Source of the DNA: Paracoccus isoporae
GTDB lineage: Bacteria > Pseudomonadota > Alphaproteobacteria > Rhodobacterales > Rhodobacteraceae
Length of the DNA stretch: 64,000 bases
Direction: 5' to 3'
NCBI RefSeq assembly: GCF_900101865.1
Contig: NZ_FNAH01000010.1
Coordinates: 1 to 64,000 of the forward strand
In this document: piece by piece, positions 7,610 to 15,811 of the stretch
How positions within the stretch are numbered: the stretch's first letter is position 1
Layout of the letters: every line of letters starts with the position of its first letter
Notes under the pieces: model-generated
Databases searched by the model: none
Seen by the model: only the letters and a program-made list of their open reading frames with translations
What the model was told of the DNA's origin: nothing
Position numbers and translations under genes: made by a program

Positions 7610-9865
7610 ATGCCGCAGCGGAAGGACAGCGATTCCCGGCGCCTGCTCAGGCGGTTGCGCGATACGCTCGGCTCGGCCGGGGCGGGACAGGACCGGCTGG
7701 ACAGCATCACCCATCACATTGCCGATTCGATGGGCACCGAGGTGTGTTCGGTCTATCTGTTCCGCGATGCCGACACGCTGGAGCTTTGCGCCACCGAAGG
7801 GCTGAAAGCCGAGGCCGTGCATCAGACACGGCTGCGCCTGGGTGAGGGGCTGGTCGGCCGCGTCGCCCGGACCGGGCGATATGTCAACAGCGCCAATGCG
7901 CCCTCCGAGCCGGGGTTCCGTTTCATGCCGGAGACCGGGGAGGAGGTGTATTCCTCCTTCCTCGGCGTGCCGATCCAGCGGCTTGGCGAGAAGCTGGGCG
8001 TGCTGGTGGTGCAATCGCGCGAGGCGCGGATGTTCACCGATGACGATGTCTACGGGCTGGAGGTCGTCGCCATGGTGCTGGCCGAGATGGCCGAGCTGGG
8101 CGCGTTCCAGGGCACGACCGAGGACAGCCTGCCGCTGGCCCATCGCTTCCCCAGTTTCTTCCGCGGCGCGAGCGGGCAGGAAGGCGCGGCCGAGGGGCGG
8201 GTCTGGCTGCACGAGCCGCGCGTGGTGGTGGCCAACCCGGTCGGCGACGATCCCAAGAAGGAAAAGGCCCGGCTGCATGAGGGGGTGGCCACGCTGCGCA
8301 CCCGAGTCGACAAGATGCTGGCCGATGCCGATCTGATCGCCGACAGCGATCACAGCCAGGTGCTGGAGGCCTACCGGCTGTTCGCCCATTCGCGCTCCTG
8401 GCTGAAGCGGATGGAGGAGGATATCGCGCTCGGCCTGTCTGCCGAAGCTGCGGTGGAGAAGGAGCAGTCCCAGGCCCGCGCCCGGCTGGAAATGGCCGCC
8501 GATCCCTATCTGCGCGACCGGCTGCATGATCTCGATGATCTGTCCAACCGGCTGTTGCGGATCCTCAGCGGGCAGGGCAGCGATACCGGCGCCGAGATGC
8601 CGGACGATCCGATCCTGATCGCGCGCAATATCGGCCCTGCGGAGCTGCTGGAATACGGGCGCAAGCTGAAAGGCGTGGTGCTGGAGGAGGGCAGCGTCGG
8701 CAGCCACGCCGCCATTGTCGCCCGTGCGCTGGCGATTCCGCTGGTGATCCATGCCAGCCGGATCACCACGGATGCGTTGAACGGCGATCCGATCCTGGTC
8801 GATGGCGATGGCGGCTTCGTGCATCTGCGCCCCGAGGACAGCGTCGCGGCGGCGTTTCGCGACAAGATTGCCATGCAGGCCGCCGCACAGTCGCGCTATG
8901 CCGGGCTGCGCGATCAGCCGGCGCGCTCGGTATGCGGCACGCGGGTCGAGCTGCACATGAATGCCGGGCTGATGGCCGATCTGCCCAGCCTGGAGAACTC
9001 CGGCGCCGAAGGCGTCGGGCTGTTCCGCACCGAGTTGCAGTTCTTGACCCGCACCCGCGTGCCGCGCCGGTCCGAGCTGGTGGCGCTCTATACGCGGGTG
9101 ATGGATGCGGCGAAGGGCCGGCCGGTGGTGTTCCGCACCGTCGATATCGGGTCCGACAAGGTGCTGCCCTATATGAAACCGCAGGACGAGCCCAACCCGG
9201 CGATGGGCTGGCGCGCGATCCGGGTCGGGCTGGACAAGCGCGGCGTGTTGCGCATGCAGTTGCAATCGCTGATCCGCGCCGCGGCGGGCCGGCCGCTGCA
9301 TGTGATGTTTCCCTTCGTGGCCGAGCCGTCGGAGTTCCGCGAGGCCCAGAAGATGCTGATGGAGGAGTTGGCGCGCGAACAGCAATTCGGCCGCCCCCTG
9401 CCGTTGGACATCCGGGTGGGGTCGATGCTGGAGACGCCGTCGCTGGCCTTCGCGCCGGTGAGCTTCTTCCGCGCCTGCGATTTCGTCTCGATCGGAGGCA
9501 ATGATCTCAAGCAGTTCTTCTTTGCCGCCGATCGCGAGAACGAGCGGGTGCGGCGGCGATACGACACGCTTAGCGAGCCGTTCCTGTCGCTGCTCGACCA
9601 GATCATCGCGCGCTGCGAGGCTGCCGGCGTGTCGCTGTCCTTCTGTGGCGAAGATGCCGGTCGTCCGGTCGAGGCGCTGACCTTCGCAGCACTTGGCATC
9701 CGGCGGCTGTCGATGCGCCCGGCCTCGATCGGTCCGGTGAAGCATCTGATCCGCAGCATCTCGATCCGTGATCTGCGCGAGGTGGTGGATCAGGCGCGGG
9801 CGGACGGTCAGCCGGTGCGCCGCGCCGTCACCGAGTTTCTGGCGCGCAACGGCGGGCCGGGCTAG
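7610..9865 (+). CDS. ptsP: Phosphoenolpyruvate-protein phosphotransferase PtsP (EI-Ntr)
   Basis: First enzyme of the nitrogen-related PTS: takes phosphate from PEP and passes it to NPr (PtsO) and EIIA-Ntr. The 751-residue protein has an N-terminal GAF domain (about residues 15-150), the PTS-EI N domain, the swivelling phosphohistidine domain with SVGSHAAIVARAL (active His near residue 366), and a C-terminal PEP-binding TIM barrel with FRTVDIGSDKVLPYM and the catalytic Cys in FCGEDAGRP. The ATG at 7610 is chosen because GAGGGACG precedes it; another start lies 7 codons upstream. Placement after lysC is common in Rhodobacterales. Confidence 0.95.
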   Translation: MPQRKDSDSRRLLRRLRDTLGSAGAGQDRLDSITHHIADSMGTEVCSVYLFRDADTLELCATEGLKAEAVHQTRLRLGEGLVGRVARTGRYVNSANAPSEPGFRFMPETGEEVYSSFLGVPIQRLGEKLGVLVVQSREARMFTDDDVYGLEVVAMVLAEMAELGAFQGTTEDSLPLAHRFPSFFRGASGQEGAAEGRVWLHEPRVVVANPVGDDPKKEKARLHEGVATLRTRVDKMLADADLIADSDHSQVLEAYRLFAHSRSWLKRMEEDIALGLSAEAAVEKEQSQARARLEMAADPYLRDRLHDLDDLSNRLLRILSGQGSDTGAEMPDDPILIARNIGPAELLEYGRKLKGVVLEEGSVGSHAAIVARALAIPLVIHASRITTDALNGDPILVDGDGGFVHLRPEDSVAAAFRDKIAMQAAAQSRYAGLRDQPARSVCGTRVELHMNAGLMADLPSLENSGAEGVGLFRTELQFLTRTRVPRRSELVALYTRVMDAAKGRPVVFRTVDIGSDKVLPYMKPQDEPNPAMGWRAIRVGLDKRGVLRMQLQSLIRAAAGRPLHVMFPFVAEPSEFREAQKMLMEELAREQQFGRPLPLDIRVGSMLETPSLAFAPVSFFRACDFVSIGGNDLKQFFFAADRENERVRRRYDTLSEPFLSLLDQIIARCEAAGVSLSFCGEDAGRPVEALTFAALGIRRLSMRPASIGPVKHLIRSISIRDLREVVDQARADGQPVRRAVTEFLARNGGPG

Positions 9866-9904
9866 GCTGGCGGCAGCTTGTCCGAGTGTTTTGCAGGAGT
9901 TCCC

Positions 9905-10603
9905 ATGACCGATAATCTATTCCCGTCTCCACCCTGGCCGGCCATCCCGGTGCAGAACGAACCGCGTCGCTATCCGCTGCACCGGATTTTCTGTGTCGGG
10001 CGGAACTATGCCGCCCATGCGGCGGAAATGGGGCACCAGGTGGATCGCGAACAGCCGATCTTTTTCACCAAGTCTGCGCTCGCCTATCTGCCGACGGGGA
10101 TGGAGAGCAACTATCCGCCGGGCACCGAGGATTATCACTACGAGGTCGAGCTCTGCGCGGTGCTGGGTGCGCCGCTCTTCAAGGCCAGCCCGGAGGAGGC
10201 AGGTGCCGCGATCTACGGTTATGCGGTCGGGCTGGACATGACCCGGCGCGATCTTCAGGCGCGCGCCAAGCAGGGGCGCAACCCGTGGGATGTCGGCAAG
10301 GATGTGGAGGAATCGGCCATTATCGGCCCGATCACCCAAGCTGCCGAGATGGGGCCGTTGCGCGATCAGCGCATCCGGCTGCGACTGGATGGGGAACTGC
10401 GCCAGGACGCGCCGCTCTCGGATATGGTCTGGACGGTGCCGGAGCTTCTGTCGCGCCTGTCGCAGCTTTATCACCTGGCGCCGGGAGATCTGTTGATGAC
10501 CGGGACGCCCGCCGGGGTGGGGCCGGTCGCGCCGGGCAATCATCTGGTCGGTGATGTGGAAGGTCTGGCGCCCGTCTCCGTGACCTTTATCGATCCTGAC
10601 TGA
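9905..10603 (+). CDS. Fumarylacetoacetate hydrolase (FAH) family protein
   Basis: A 232-residue metal-dependent hydrolase of the short FAH class. Visible are VGRNYAAHAAEMG, the metal-site acidic cluster YEVELCAVLG, GLDMTRRDLQ, and the C-terminal LMTGTPAGVGPV. Short members include fumarylpyruvate and acylpyruvate hydrolases and oxaloacetate decarboxylases; the substrate cannot be decided here. GCAGGAGTTCCC precedes the ATG. No aromatic-degradation genes are adjacent, so a general acylpyruvase role is as likely as a pathway-specific one. Confidence 0.9.
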   Translation: MTDNLFPSPPWPAIPVQNEPRRYPLHRIFCVGRNYAAHAAEMGHQVDREQPIFFTKSALAYLPTGMESNYPPGTEDYHYEVELCAVLGAPLFKASPEEAGAAIYGYAVGLDMTRRDLQARAKQGRNPWDVGKDVEESAIIGPITQAAEMGPLRDQRIRLRLDGELRQDAPLSDMVWTVPELLSRLSQLYHLAPGDLLMTGTPAGVGPVAPGNHLVGDVEGLAPVSVTFIDPD

Positions 10604-10627
10604 CCTGCGCGGCAGAAGCGGGCGGCG

Positions 10628-11044
10628 TCAGTTCGTCTGTCGCTTCGGGATGAAGGGCAGGGGCGCGATGGGCACCCCGTCCTCGATCAGGGCGCGGGCC
10701 TCCTCGGGCTTCGCCTCGCCGTGGATCGAACGCTTGTCGCTGCGGCCTTCATGCATGGCGCGGGCCTCGTCGGCGAAGCGCAGCCCGACATAGTCGGAGT
10801 TGTCCTCGATCTGCGCCCGCAACTGTTCCAGCGGGGATTTCTCGGCCGCATTCCTGCCCGCATCGCGCAGCCGGTTCGCTTTCGCCGGCACGCCCGGTGC
10901 CATCAGCGCCCGGTCCACCTGCGTCACGCCACAGACCGCGCATCCGATCTGACCCGCGTCACGCTGACGCTCGAACGCCCCGGACGAGGCGAACCAGCCA
11001 TCGAACCGATGCCCGTCCTTGCAGGTGAGGTCATAGCGGATCAA
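10628..11044 (-). CDS. DUF1178 family protein
   Basis: A 138-residue protein of unknown function. The N-terminus LIRYDLTCKDGHRFDGWFASSGAFE matches DUF1178, with Cys at position 8 and CAVCG later, suggesting a small zinc-ribbon fold. The start is most likely the TTG at 11044: AAAGGAG lies at good spacing upstream and the family begins with (M)IRY. Conserved in alphaproteobacteria. Convergent with the FAH gene (24 bases apart); waaA ends 25 bases upstream of its start in the same direction. Confidence 0.85.
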   Translation of the reverse strand: MIRYDLTCKDGHRFDGWFASSGAFERQRDAGQIGCAVCGVTQVDRALMAPGVPAKANRLRDAGRNAAEKSPLEQLRAQIEDNSDYVGLRFADEARAMHEGRSDKRSIHGEAKPEEARALIEDGVPIAPLPFIPKRQTN

Positions 11045-11069
11045 ACAATTGCTCCTTTCGCCGCTGCGC

Positions 11070-12329
11070 CTAACGCATATCGGGGTTTTCGGGCGCATCT
11101 TCAATGTCGGGGCGGGTTTCTGGCGGCGGAGCCCCGCCCCCCACCGCAGCGAGGATTTCGGCCAGAAGCGGTGCGGCGTCGCCCGCACGCTCGCGCAGCA
11201 GCGCCCTGGCGCGGTCGCCCATCGCCGCCGCCTCGGACGGCGCGGCGGCCAGCCGGGCCAGCGTGGCACCGGCCTCTTGCGCTAGCGTCTCGGCCCCGTC
11301 CACGGCGTGCAGCAGCGCGTAATCTTCGGAGAAATTGGCGACATGCGGCCCGTGCAGGATGGCGCAGCCATGGGCGGCGGGCTCCCACGGAGTATGCCCG
11401 CCCTTGGCCACCAGCGAGCCGCCGGTGATGCAGATGGCCGCCGCGTCATACCACCGCGCCATCTCGCCCAGCGTGTCGGCCAGCAGGACCGGCGCGGTCT
11501 CGTCCCCGCCCTGCGAGCGGCGCGCCGGGTTCAGCCCCCGCGCCGCCAGCAGTGCCGCGACGTCATCCCCCCGCACCGGGTGGCGGGGGGCGATAATCAG
11601 CCGAAGCCCCGGCACGTGGCGGCGCGCCACCATGAACGCCTCGATGATCTGGTCATCTTCCCCGTCATGGGTGGAGGCGGCCAGGATCGTGCGCTCGCGC
11701 GTCTCGGGATGCGGTTCGGGCAGGGTCCCGGCCGGACCCAGCAGTTTGAGTTGCACGCGCGGCATCAGGGCCGTGTCCGGCAGGCCCAGCGAGATCAGCC
11801 GCTCCTCGCTGCCGGCATTTTGCGCCGAAAGCCGGTCGATGCGGCGCAGGATCGGCCGGATCAGCCAGGGCAGCCTGCGCCATCGCCGGGCGGAGCGTTC
11901 GGACATGCGCGCCCCGATCACCATCTGGCTTATCCCGGCCTCTGCCAGCAGCGCCGAGCGGTTTGGCCAGAGCTCGTTTTCCAGCGTCAGCGCCAGCGTC
12001 GGACGATGGCGATCGATGAAGCGATGCAGCGCCTGCGGCGTGTCCAGGGGCGCCAGCCGCGCCCTCAGCCCCCAGCCCCGCGCCATGTCGCGCCCGGTGG
12101 TGGTGTTGGCGGTGACGATCAGCGCCACCCGCTCGGCCAGCCGGTCGATGATCGGCCGGGCGGAGATCAGCTCGCCCACGCTGGCGCCATGCAGCCAGAT
12201 CGATGCAGGCGCAGCCTGCGCCGGGCGGTCCAGCACCAGCCGCTCGGCCATCTCGGGGCCGGCGAAGGGCCGGGCTGCTGCACCGGCCAGCCAGGATGCG
12301 CTGCGATAGAGCAACGGCGGGTGTTCCAT
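11070..12329 (-). CDS. waaA: 3-deoxy-D-manno-octulosonic acid (Kdo) transferase
   Basis: Transfers Kdo from CMP-Kdo to lipid A precursor at the inner membrane. The protein has 419 residues with family motifs WLHGASVGELISARPII (catalytic Glu), LTLENELWPN, and the C-terminal GGSLVAKGGHTPWEP followed by HGCAILHGPHVANF. The hydrophobic N-terminal anchor usual in this family is weak here; the N-terminus MEHPPLLYRSASWLAGAAAR is only mildly hydrophobic. The start codon lies 22 bases after the tRNA-Cys gene in the same direction, and the ribosome binding site is poor, so the start is moderately certain. Confidence 0.93.
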   Translation of the reverse strand: MEHPPLLYRSASWLAGAAARPFAGPEMAERLVLDRPAQAAPASIWLHGASVGELISARPIIDRLAERVALIVTANTTTGRDMARGWGLRARLAPLDTPQALHRFIDRHRPTLALTLENELWPNRSALLAEAGISQMVIGARMSERSARRWRRLPWLIRPILRRIDRLSAQNAGSEERLISLGLPDTALMPRVQLKLLGPAGTLPEPHPETRERTILAASTHDGEDDQIIEAFMVARRHVPGLRLIIAPRHPVRGDDVAALLAARGLNPARRSQGGDETAPVLLADTLGEMARWYDAAAICITGGSLVAKGGHTPWEPAAHGCAILHGPHVANFSEDYALLHAVDGAETLAQEAGATLARLAAAPSEAAAMGDRARALLRERAGDAAPLLAEILAAVGGGAPPPETRPDIEDAPENPDMR

Positions 12330-12351
12330 GTTCGGGGCAGGGGGCGTGGCG

Positions 12352-12425
12352 TGGAGGTGGGTACCGGAATCGAACCGGTCTTCACGGATTTGCAATCCGG
12401 TGCGTAACCTCTCCGCCAACCCACC
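12352..12425 (-). tRNA. tRNA-Cys (GCA)
   Basis: 74 nt on the minus strand. The acceptor stem is GGTGGGT/ACCCACC with discriminator T and encoded CCA, the anticodon stem-loop is CGGATTGCAAATCCG with GCA, and the T arm is CCGGTTCGATTCCGG. All arms pair. It lies directly upstream of waaA. Confidence 0.98.
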
Positions 12426-12445
12426 GCCGGTCTGAGGTCCGCTCG

Positions 12446-12473
12446 GGATAATCGAACCCGGCGGGCCATGCAA
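12446..12473 (-). promoter_or_regulatory. Predicted promoter for tRNA-Cys
   Basis: On the minus strand TTGCAT (12473-12468) and TTATCC (12451-12446) are 16 bases apart and about 20 bases before the tRNA. Both boxes are partial matches to the sigma70 consensus. Confidence 0.4.
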
Positions 12474-12555
12474 GCGCTAACCATGTGCAAACGGAAAGTT
12501 GCCCATCCTGTTCATTCATGGCAAGAAAGGGCAACGCAATTCAAAGGCTCTCCAC

Positions 12556-13209
12556 ATGGTCGACTTCACCCAGGCCCGCACCGTCATGGTGGATACGCAG
12601 GTGCGGCCCAGCGATGTCACGAAATACCCCGTCATCGATGCCATGCTGGCCGTCCCGCGCGAGGCCTTCGTGCCCGACGGGCGGCAATCCGTCGCCTATG
12701 CCGAAGACGCGATCCCGCTCGGCTCCGGGCGCTGGCTGATGGAGCCGCGCAACATCTCCAAGCTGCTGGACGCGCTGAATATCCAGCCCGACGAGCTGGT
12801 GCTGAACGTGGCTGCAGGGCTGGGGTATGATGCCGCGGTGATGGCGCGGCTGGCTCAGGCGGTGGTGGCGCTGGAATCGGATGAGGACCTGGCCCGCCGG
12901 GCCGAGACCATCCTGTCGGAACAGGGGATCGACAATGTGGCCGTCGTGACCGGCGATCTGGCCGGGGGTTACGCGGGGCAGGCGCCCTATGACGTGATCC
13001 TGATCGGCGCAGGCATCGAGGCGCTGCCGGATGCGATCGCGGATCAGCTTCGCGAGGGCGGGCGGATCGGCGCGATCTTCCTCGAGGGGCATCTGGGCAT
13101 CGCGCGGATCGGCCACAAGCTGGATGGCAAGATAAGCTGGCGCTATTCCTTTAATGGCTCGGCGCCGTTATTGCCGGGTTTCGTCAAGTCTGTTGGGTTC
13201 GAGTTCTAG
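12556..13209 (+). CDS. PCMT-like methyltransferase paralogue next to tolC
   Basis: A 217-residue SAM-dependent methyltransferase of the protein-isoaspartate methyltransferase fold, with SAM-binding loop VLNVAAGLGYDAAVMARL near residue 83 and DVILIGAGIEALPD later. It lacks the substrate motif seen in the true Pcm at 16.8 kb: CGQTISQP is replaced by a segment with GSGRWLMEPRNISKLLDAL. Activity on isoaspartate is therefore doubtful. It is followed 14 bases later by tolC. The start MVDFTQARTVMVDTQVRP is chosen because AAAGG precedes it and it fits the family; a TTG lies 19 codons upstream. Confidence 0.85.
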   Translation: MVDFTQARTVMVDTQVRPSDVTKYPVIDAMLAVPREAFVPDGRQSVAYAEDAIPLGSGRWLMEPRNISKLLDALNIQPDELVLNVAAGLGYDAAVMARLAQAVVALESDEDLARRAETILSEQGIDNVAVVTGDLAGGYAGQAPYDVILIGAGIEALPDAIADQLREGGRIGAIFLEGHLGIARIGHKLDGKISWRYSFNGSAPLLPGFVKSVGFEF

Positions 13210-13223
13210 GGGCTGGTAATCGC

Positions 13224-14603
13224 ATGAAGTTCAGTATCGGTAAGCGCTGCCAATCCGCCCTGCGTCGGGTGACGCTGGCGGCCATGCTGTCGGGGGTGGC
13301 GCTGCCCGCCCTGGCGGAATCGCTCGGTGACACGCTGGTTGCGGCCTATCGCAACTCCGCCCTTCTCGATCAGAACCGGGCCGTGCTGCGCGCGGCGGAT
13401 GAAGATGTGGCAACCGCCATGGCCTCTCTGCGGCCGGTGGTGGAATGGGCGCTGAGCCATAACTTTACCGATTTCAACGGCGCGGAGTCGACCACGACGA
13501 CGCTGGAGTTGACGGCGTCGATGACGCTGTATGATTTCGGCCGCTCGCAAGCCGCGATCGACATGGCGAAGGAAACCGTGCTGTCCACGCGCTACGCGCT
13601 TGTCGCGGTGGAGCAGGACATCCTGCTGACCGCGGTGCAGGCCTATATGGACGTGCGCGCGGCGCTGGAACAGGTGGATCTGCAGCAGAACTCGGTGCGG
13701 GTTCTGGGCCAGGAATTGCAGGCCGCGCAGGACCGCTTCGACGTGGGCGAGATCACCGTGACCGATGTGGCGCTGGCGAATGCGCAGCTTGCGGCGTCGC
13801 GCGCCGCGCTGTCCGCGGCCGAGGGCGAACTGGAGGTTGCGCGCGAAAACTATGCCGCCGCGACCGGCGCGCCGCCGCAAGGGCTTGACGCGCCGCCCCC
13901 GCTGCCGAACCGGCCGGGCTCGGTCGCGGCCGCGCAGACCACTGCGCAGCGCAACCATCCGGCCATCTTGCAGGCCAGCCGCGAGGTCGCGGCGGCCGAG
14001 CTGGCCGTGGTCGCCGCTGCCGTCGAACGCAATCCGACCTTGGCCGGCACGGCGAGCGCGCAGACCAACAAGGACGGCGACACCCAGGCCGTGGTGGGGC
14101 TGCAATTGTCGCAGCAGATCTATACCGGCGGGCGGCTGTCGGCGGCGCATCGCAAGGCGATGGCCAATCGCGACGCGGCGCGCTCGGCGCTGCTGAACAC
14201 GTCGCGCCAGGTGACCCAGGCGGTCGGCACGGCCTGGGCGAATATCGAGGTGGCGTCGGCCCAGATCGGCGCCATCAACGAGCAGATCTCGGCTGCGCAG
14301 CAGGCCTATGACGGGGTGCGCGAGGAGGCGACACTGGGCGCGCGCACGACGCTGGACGTTCTGGATGCCGAGCAATCGCTGCTGGAGGCGCGGGCCGATC
14401 TGATCTCGGCAGAGGCCACGCTGCAATTAGCACATTATCAACTCTTGGCGGCTATGGGTTTGTTGACGGTGGAAGACCTCAACCTGGGAATACCGACCTA
14501 TGACCCATCCGAATATTACAACGCGGTGCGCGACGCGCCCTATACCAGCCGCCAGGGCGAAAATCTCGACCGCGTGCTGCGGGCGCTCAATCGCGGCAAC
14601 TGA
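13224..14603 (+). CDS. tolC: TolC family outer membrane efflux/secretion protein
   Basis: Outer-membrane channel tunnel used by type I secretion and RND/ABC efflux pumps. The 459-residue precursor has a signal peptide ending VALPALA|ES near residue 31. Two internal repeats of long helices follow, with typical TolC pieces such as VTDVALANAQLAASRAAL, LQLSQQIYTGGRLSAA and ARTTLDVLDAEQSLLEAR. No inner-membrane pump genes are adjacent; an MsbA-like exporter lies 6 kb away and is probably unrelated. It forms a run with the methyltransferase upstream and the PopZ-like gene downstream. Confidence 0.93.
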   Translation: MKFSIGKRCQSALRRVTLAAMLSGVALPALAESLGDTLVAAYRNSALLDQNRAVLRAADEDVATAMASLRPVVEWALSHNFTDFNGAESTTTTLELTASMTLYDFGRSQAAIDMAKETVLSTRYALVAVEQDILLTAVQAYMDVRAALEQVDLQQNSVRVLGQELQAAQDRFDVGEITVTDVALANAQLAASRAALSAAEGELEVARENYAAATGAPPQGLDAPPPLPNRPGSVAAAQTTAQRNHPAILQASREVAAAELAVVAAAVERNPTLAGTASAQTNKDGDTQAVVGLQLSQQIYTGGRLSAAHRKAMANRDAARSALLNTSRQVTQAVGTAWANIEVASAQIGAINEQISAAQQAYDGVREEATLGARTTLDVLDAEQSLLEARADLISAEATLQLAHYQLLAAMGLLTVEDLNLGIPTYDPSEYYNAVRDAPYTSRQGENLDRVLRALNRGN

Positions 14604-14626
14604 TGCGCTGAAAACCGGGGGCGCGC

Positions 14627-15322
14627 ATGGCTGAAGCACATGCCGCCCTCCCGCAGCAGCCACAGGACATCGGTGATGTGCTGGCCTCCATCCGGCGTCT
14701 GATCGCGCAGGATGAGGCGGATCCGGATGACATGGACGCGATGTGCAGCGAGCCCGTGGAGTCGGGTGCGCCGCTGTTTCCTGCCGCCGCCTCCCGCGCC
14801 GATGATGGGGATAAGGCCGAAGACGGGCACGGCGCCGACGCTACGCCGCTGCCTGGACGGCCACTTCTGCTGGTGCCGGACCCGACGCAGGCTCTGCATT
14901 CCGCTGGGCAGAGCGATATGGCCGATGCGGGCGCGCGCGACCTGGCGGTGGCGGCGGGACCGCCTGAAACCGGCGATCACCCAACGCCCGCCTGCCGGAC
15001 GGCAAAGCCAATCGCGTCCGGCCCAGCGCCGGATGACAGCATGACATTGCAGGAGACGACCGAGATGATGCTCACCGAATATGACCAGCCGGATGCAGGG
15101 ACCGCCCCGGTTGCCGGTCCGGGCTTCGATCTGTTTGCCAGCGACACGGCGGAGGATCGCGATGCGCCGGCGGGCGGCGACATGTTGCGCAGCCTCGTTC
15201 GCGACGTGATCCGGCAGGAGCTGCATGGCGAGTTGGGGGAGCGGATCAGCCGCAACCTGCGCCGCGCCATCCGGCAGGAAGTGGCCGGCACCATTGCCGA
15301 GGGGTTGGGCGCGCCGCGCTGA
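14627..15322 (+). CDS. PopZ-like / DUF2497-type polar organiser protein
   Basis: A 231-residue acidic, low-complexity protein. The N-terminus DIGDVLASIRRLIAQDE matches the conserved N-terminal helix of PopZ/DUF2497 proteins, and the C-terminus (LRSLVRDVIRQELHGELGERISRNLRRAIRQEV) matches their oligomerisation region. The centre is disordered and rich in Asp, Ala and Pro. In Caulobacter PopZ forms a polar hub that anchors ParB and signalling proteins; the Rhodobacterales versions are less studied. A short RPLLLVPDP segment in the middle resembles a conserved patch in relatives. Family assignment is from motif memory. Confidence 0.7.
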   Translation: MAEAHAALPQQPQDIGDVLASIRRLIAQDEADPDDMDAMCSEPVESGAPLFPAAASRADDGDKAEDGHGADATPLPGRPLLLVPDPTQALHSAGQSDMADAGARDLAVAAGPPETGDHPTPACRTAKPIASGPAPDDSMTLQETTEMMLTEYDQPDAGTAPVAGPGFDLFASDTAEDRDAPAGGDMLRSLVRDVIRQELHGELGERISRNLRRAIRQEVAGTIAEGLGAPR

Positions 15323-15811
15323 TCCCCGTGCCGCGGCCGACGCGCCGATGACGCGCCGCTTCGGCCCGGTGCGCCAAGACCTGTCCCGGTTCCGGCCGAT
15401 GCGCGCCGCCGATCCGGTTCGCGCCGAGTGAGGCGAGGTCACCGCTGAAAACCGGCCGCGCCGAAGTCGCGCCGCGTCCGCGCTGCAAGGCGGCCCGCTT
15501 GCGCCGCATCGCGGCGAGCGTGGGCGGCGCGGCGGACAGATTGCGGGGCGCGGCGGATAGATTGCCGGGCACCGCGGATACATGCGCGGCATGGCGGCTA
15601 GGATTGCGGGGCATGGCTGCCAATCTGCGCGGGATCTTGATCGTGCGGTGCTCAACGGACGCATTGCGGGTAAAGGCCGTGATCGAGGCGCACGATGATC
15701 TCGACCTGGGTGAGCCGCTCGGGTCTCAAGTCCGCAGGGATCGAAGCGCCGGCGCCGGGAGAGGAGCGCGTCGCATCCATCTTCGCAGTTCCATCCTCGC
15801 GGGAGGTTCGT
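15323..15811. other. 489-base convergent spacer without a supported gene
   Basis: Lies between the PopZ-like gene and nlpD, which converge. No open frame here has recognisable protein content; the long frames are low-complexity Arg/Ala/Pro products. The only structure I see is a degenerate 21-bp tandem repeat at 15531-15636. No clear terminator with a T run was found. Confidence 0.6.
15531..15636 (+). repeat. Degenerate 21-bp tandem repeat, about five units
   Basis: Units start at 15531, 15552, 15573, 15594 and 15616. The first two are GGCGGACAGATTGCGGGGCGC-like and differ at only a few positions (core GGCGGAYAGATTGCSGGGC); the last three drift further. The 21-base period gives seven-residue repeats in the translated frames, none of which looks like a real protein. 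Confidence 0.6.

Noticed and set aside
5117..9745. A 1542-codon open frame on the minus strand opposite fbaB, lysC and ptsP
   Set aside because: GC-rich codon use leaves the opposite strand open. The translation is rich in His, Arg, Gln and Pro without any domain, while the plus strand has three well-recognised enzymes.
15531..15636. Possible CRISPR array
   Set aside because: Units are contiguous, 21 bp and degenerate, with no spacers and no cas genes.
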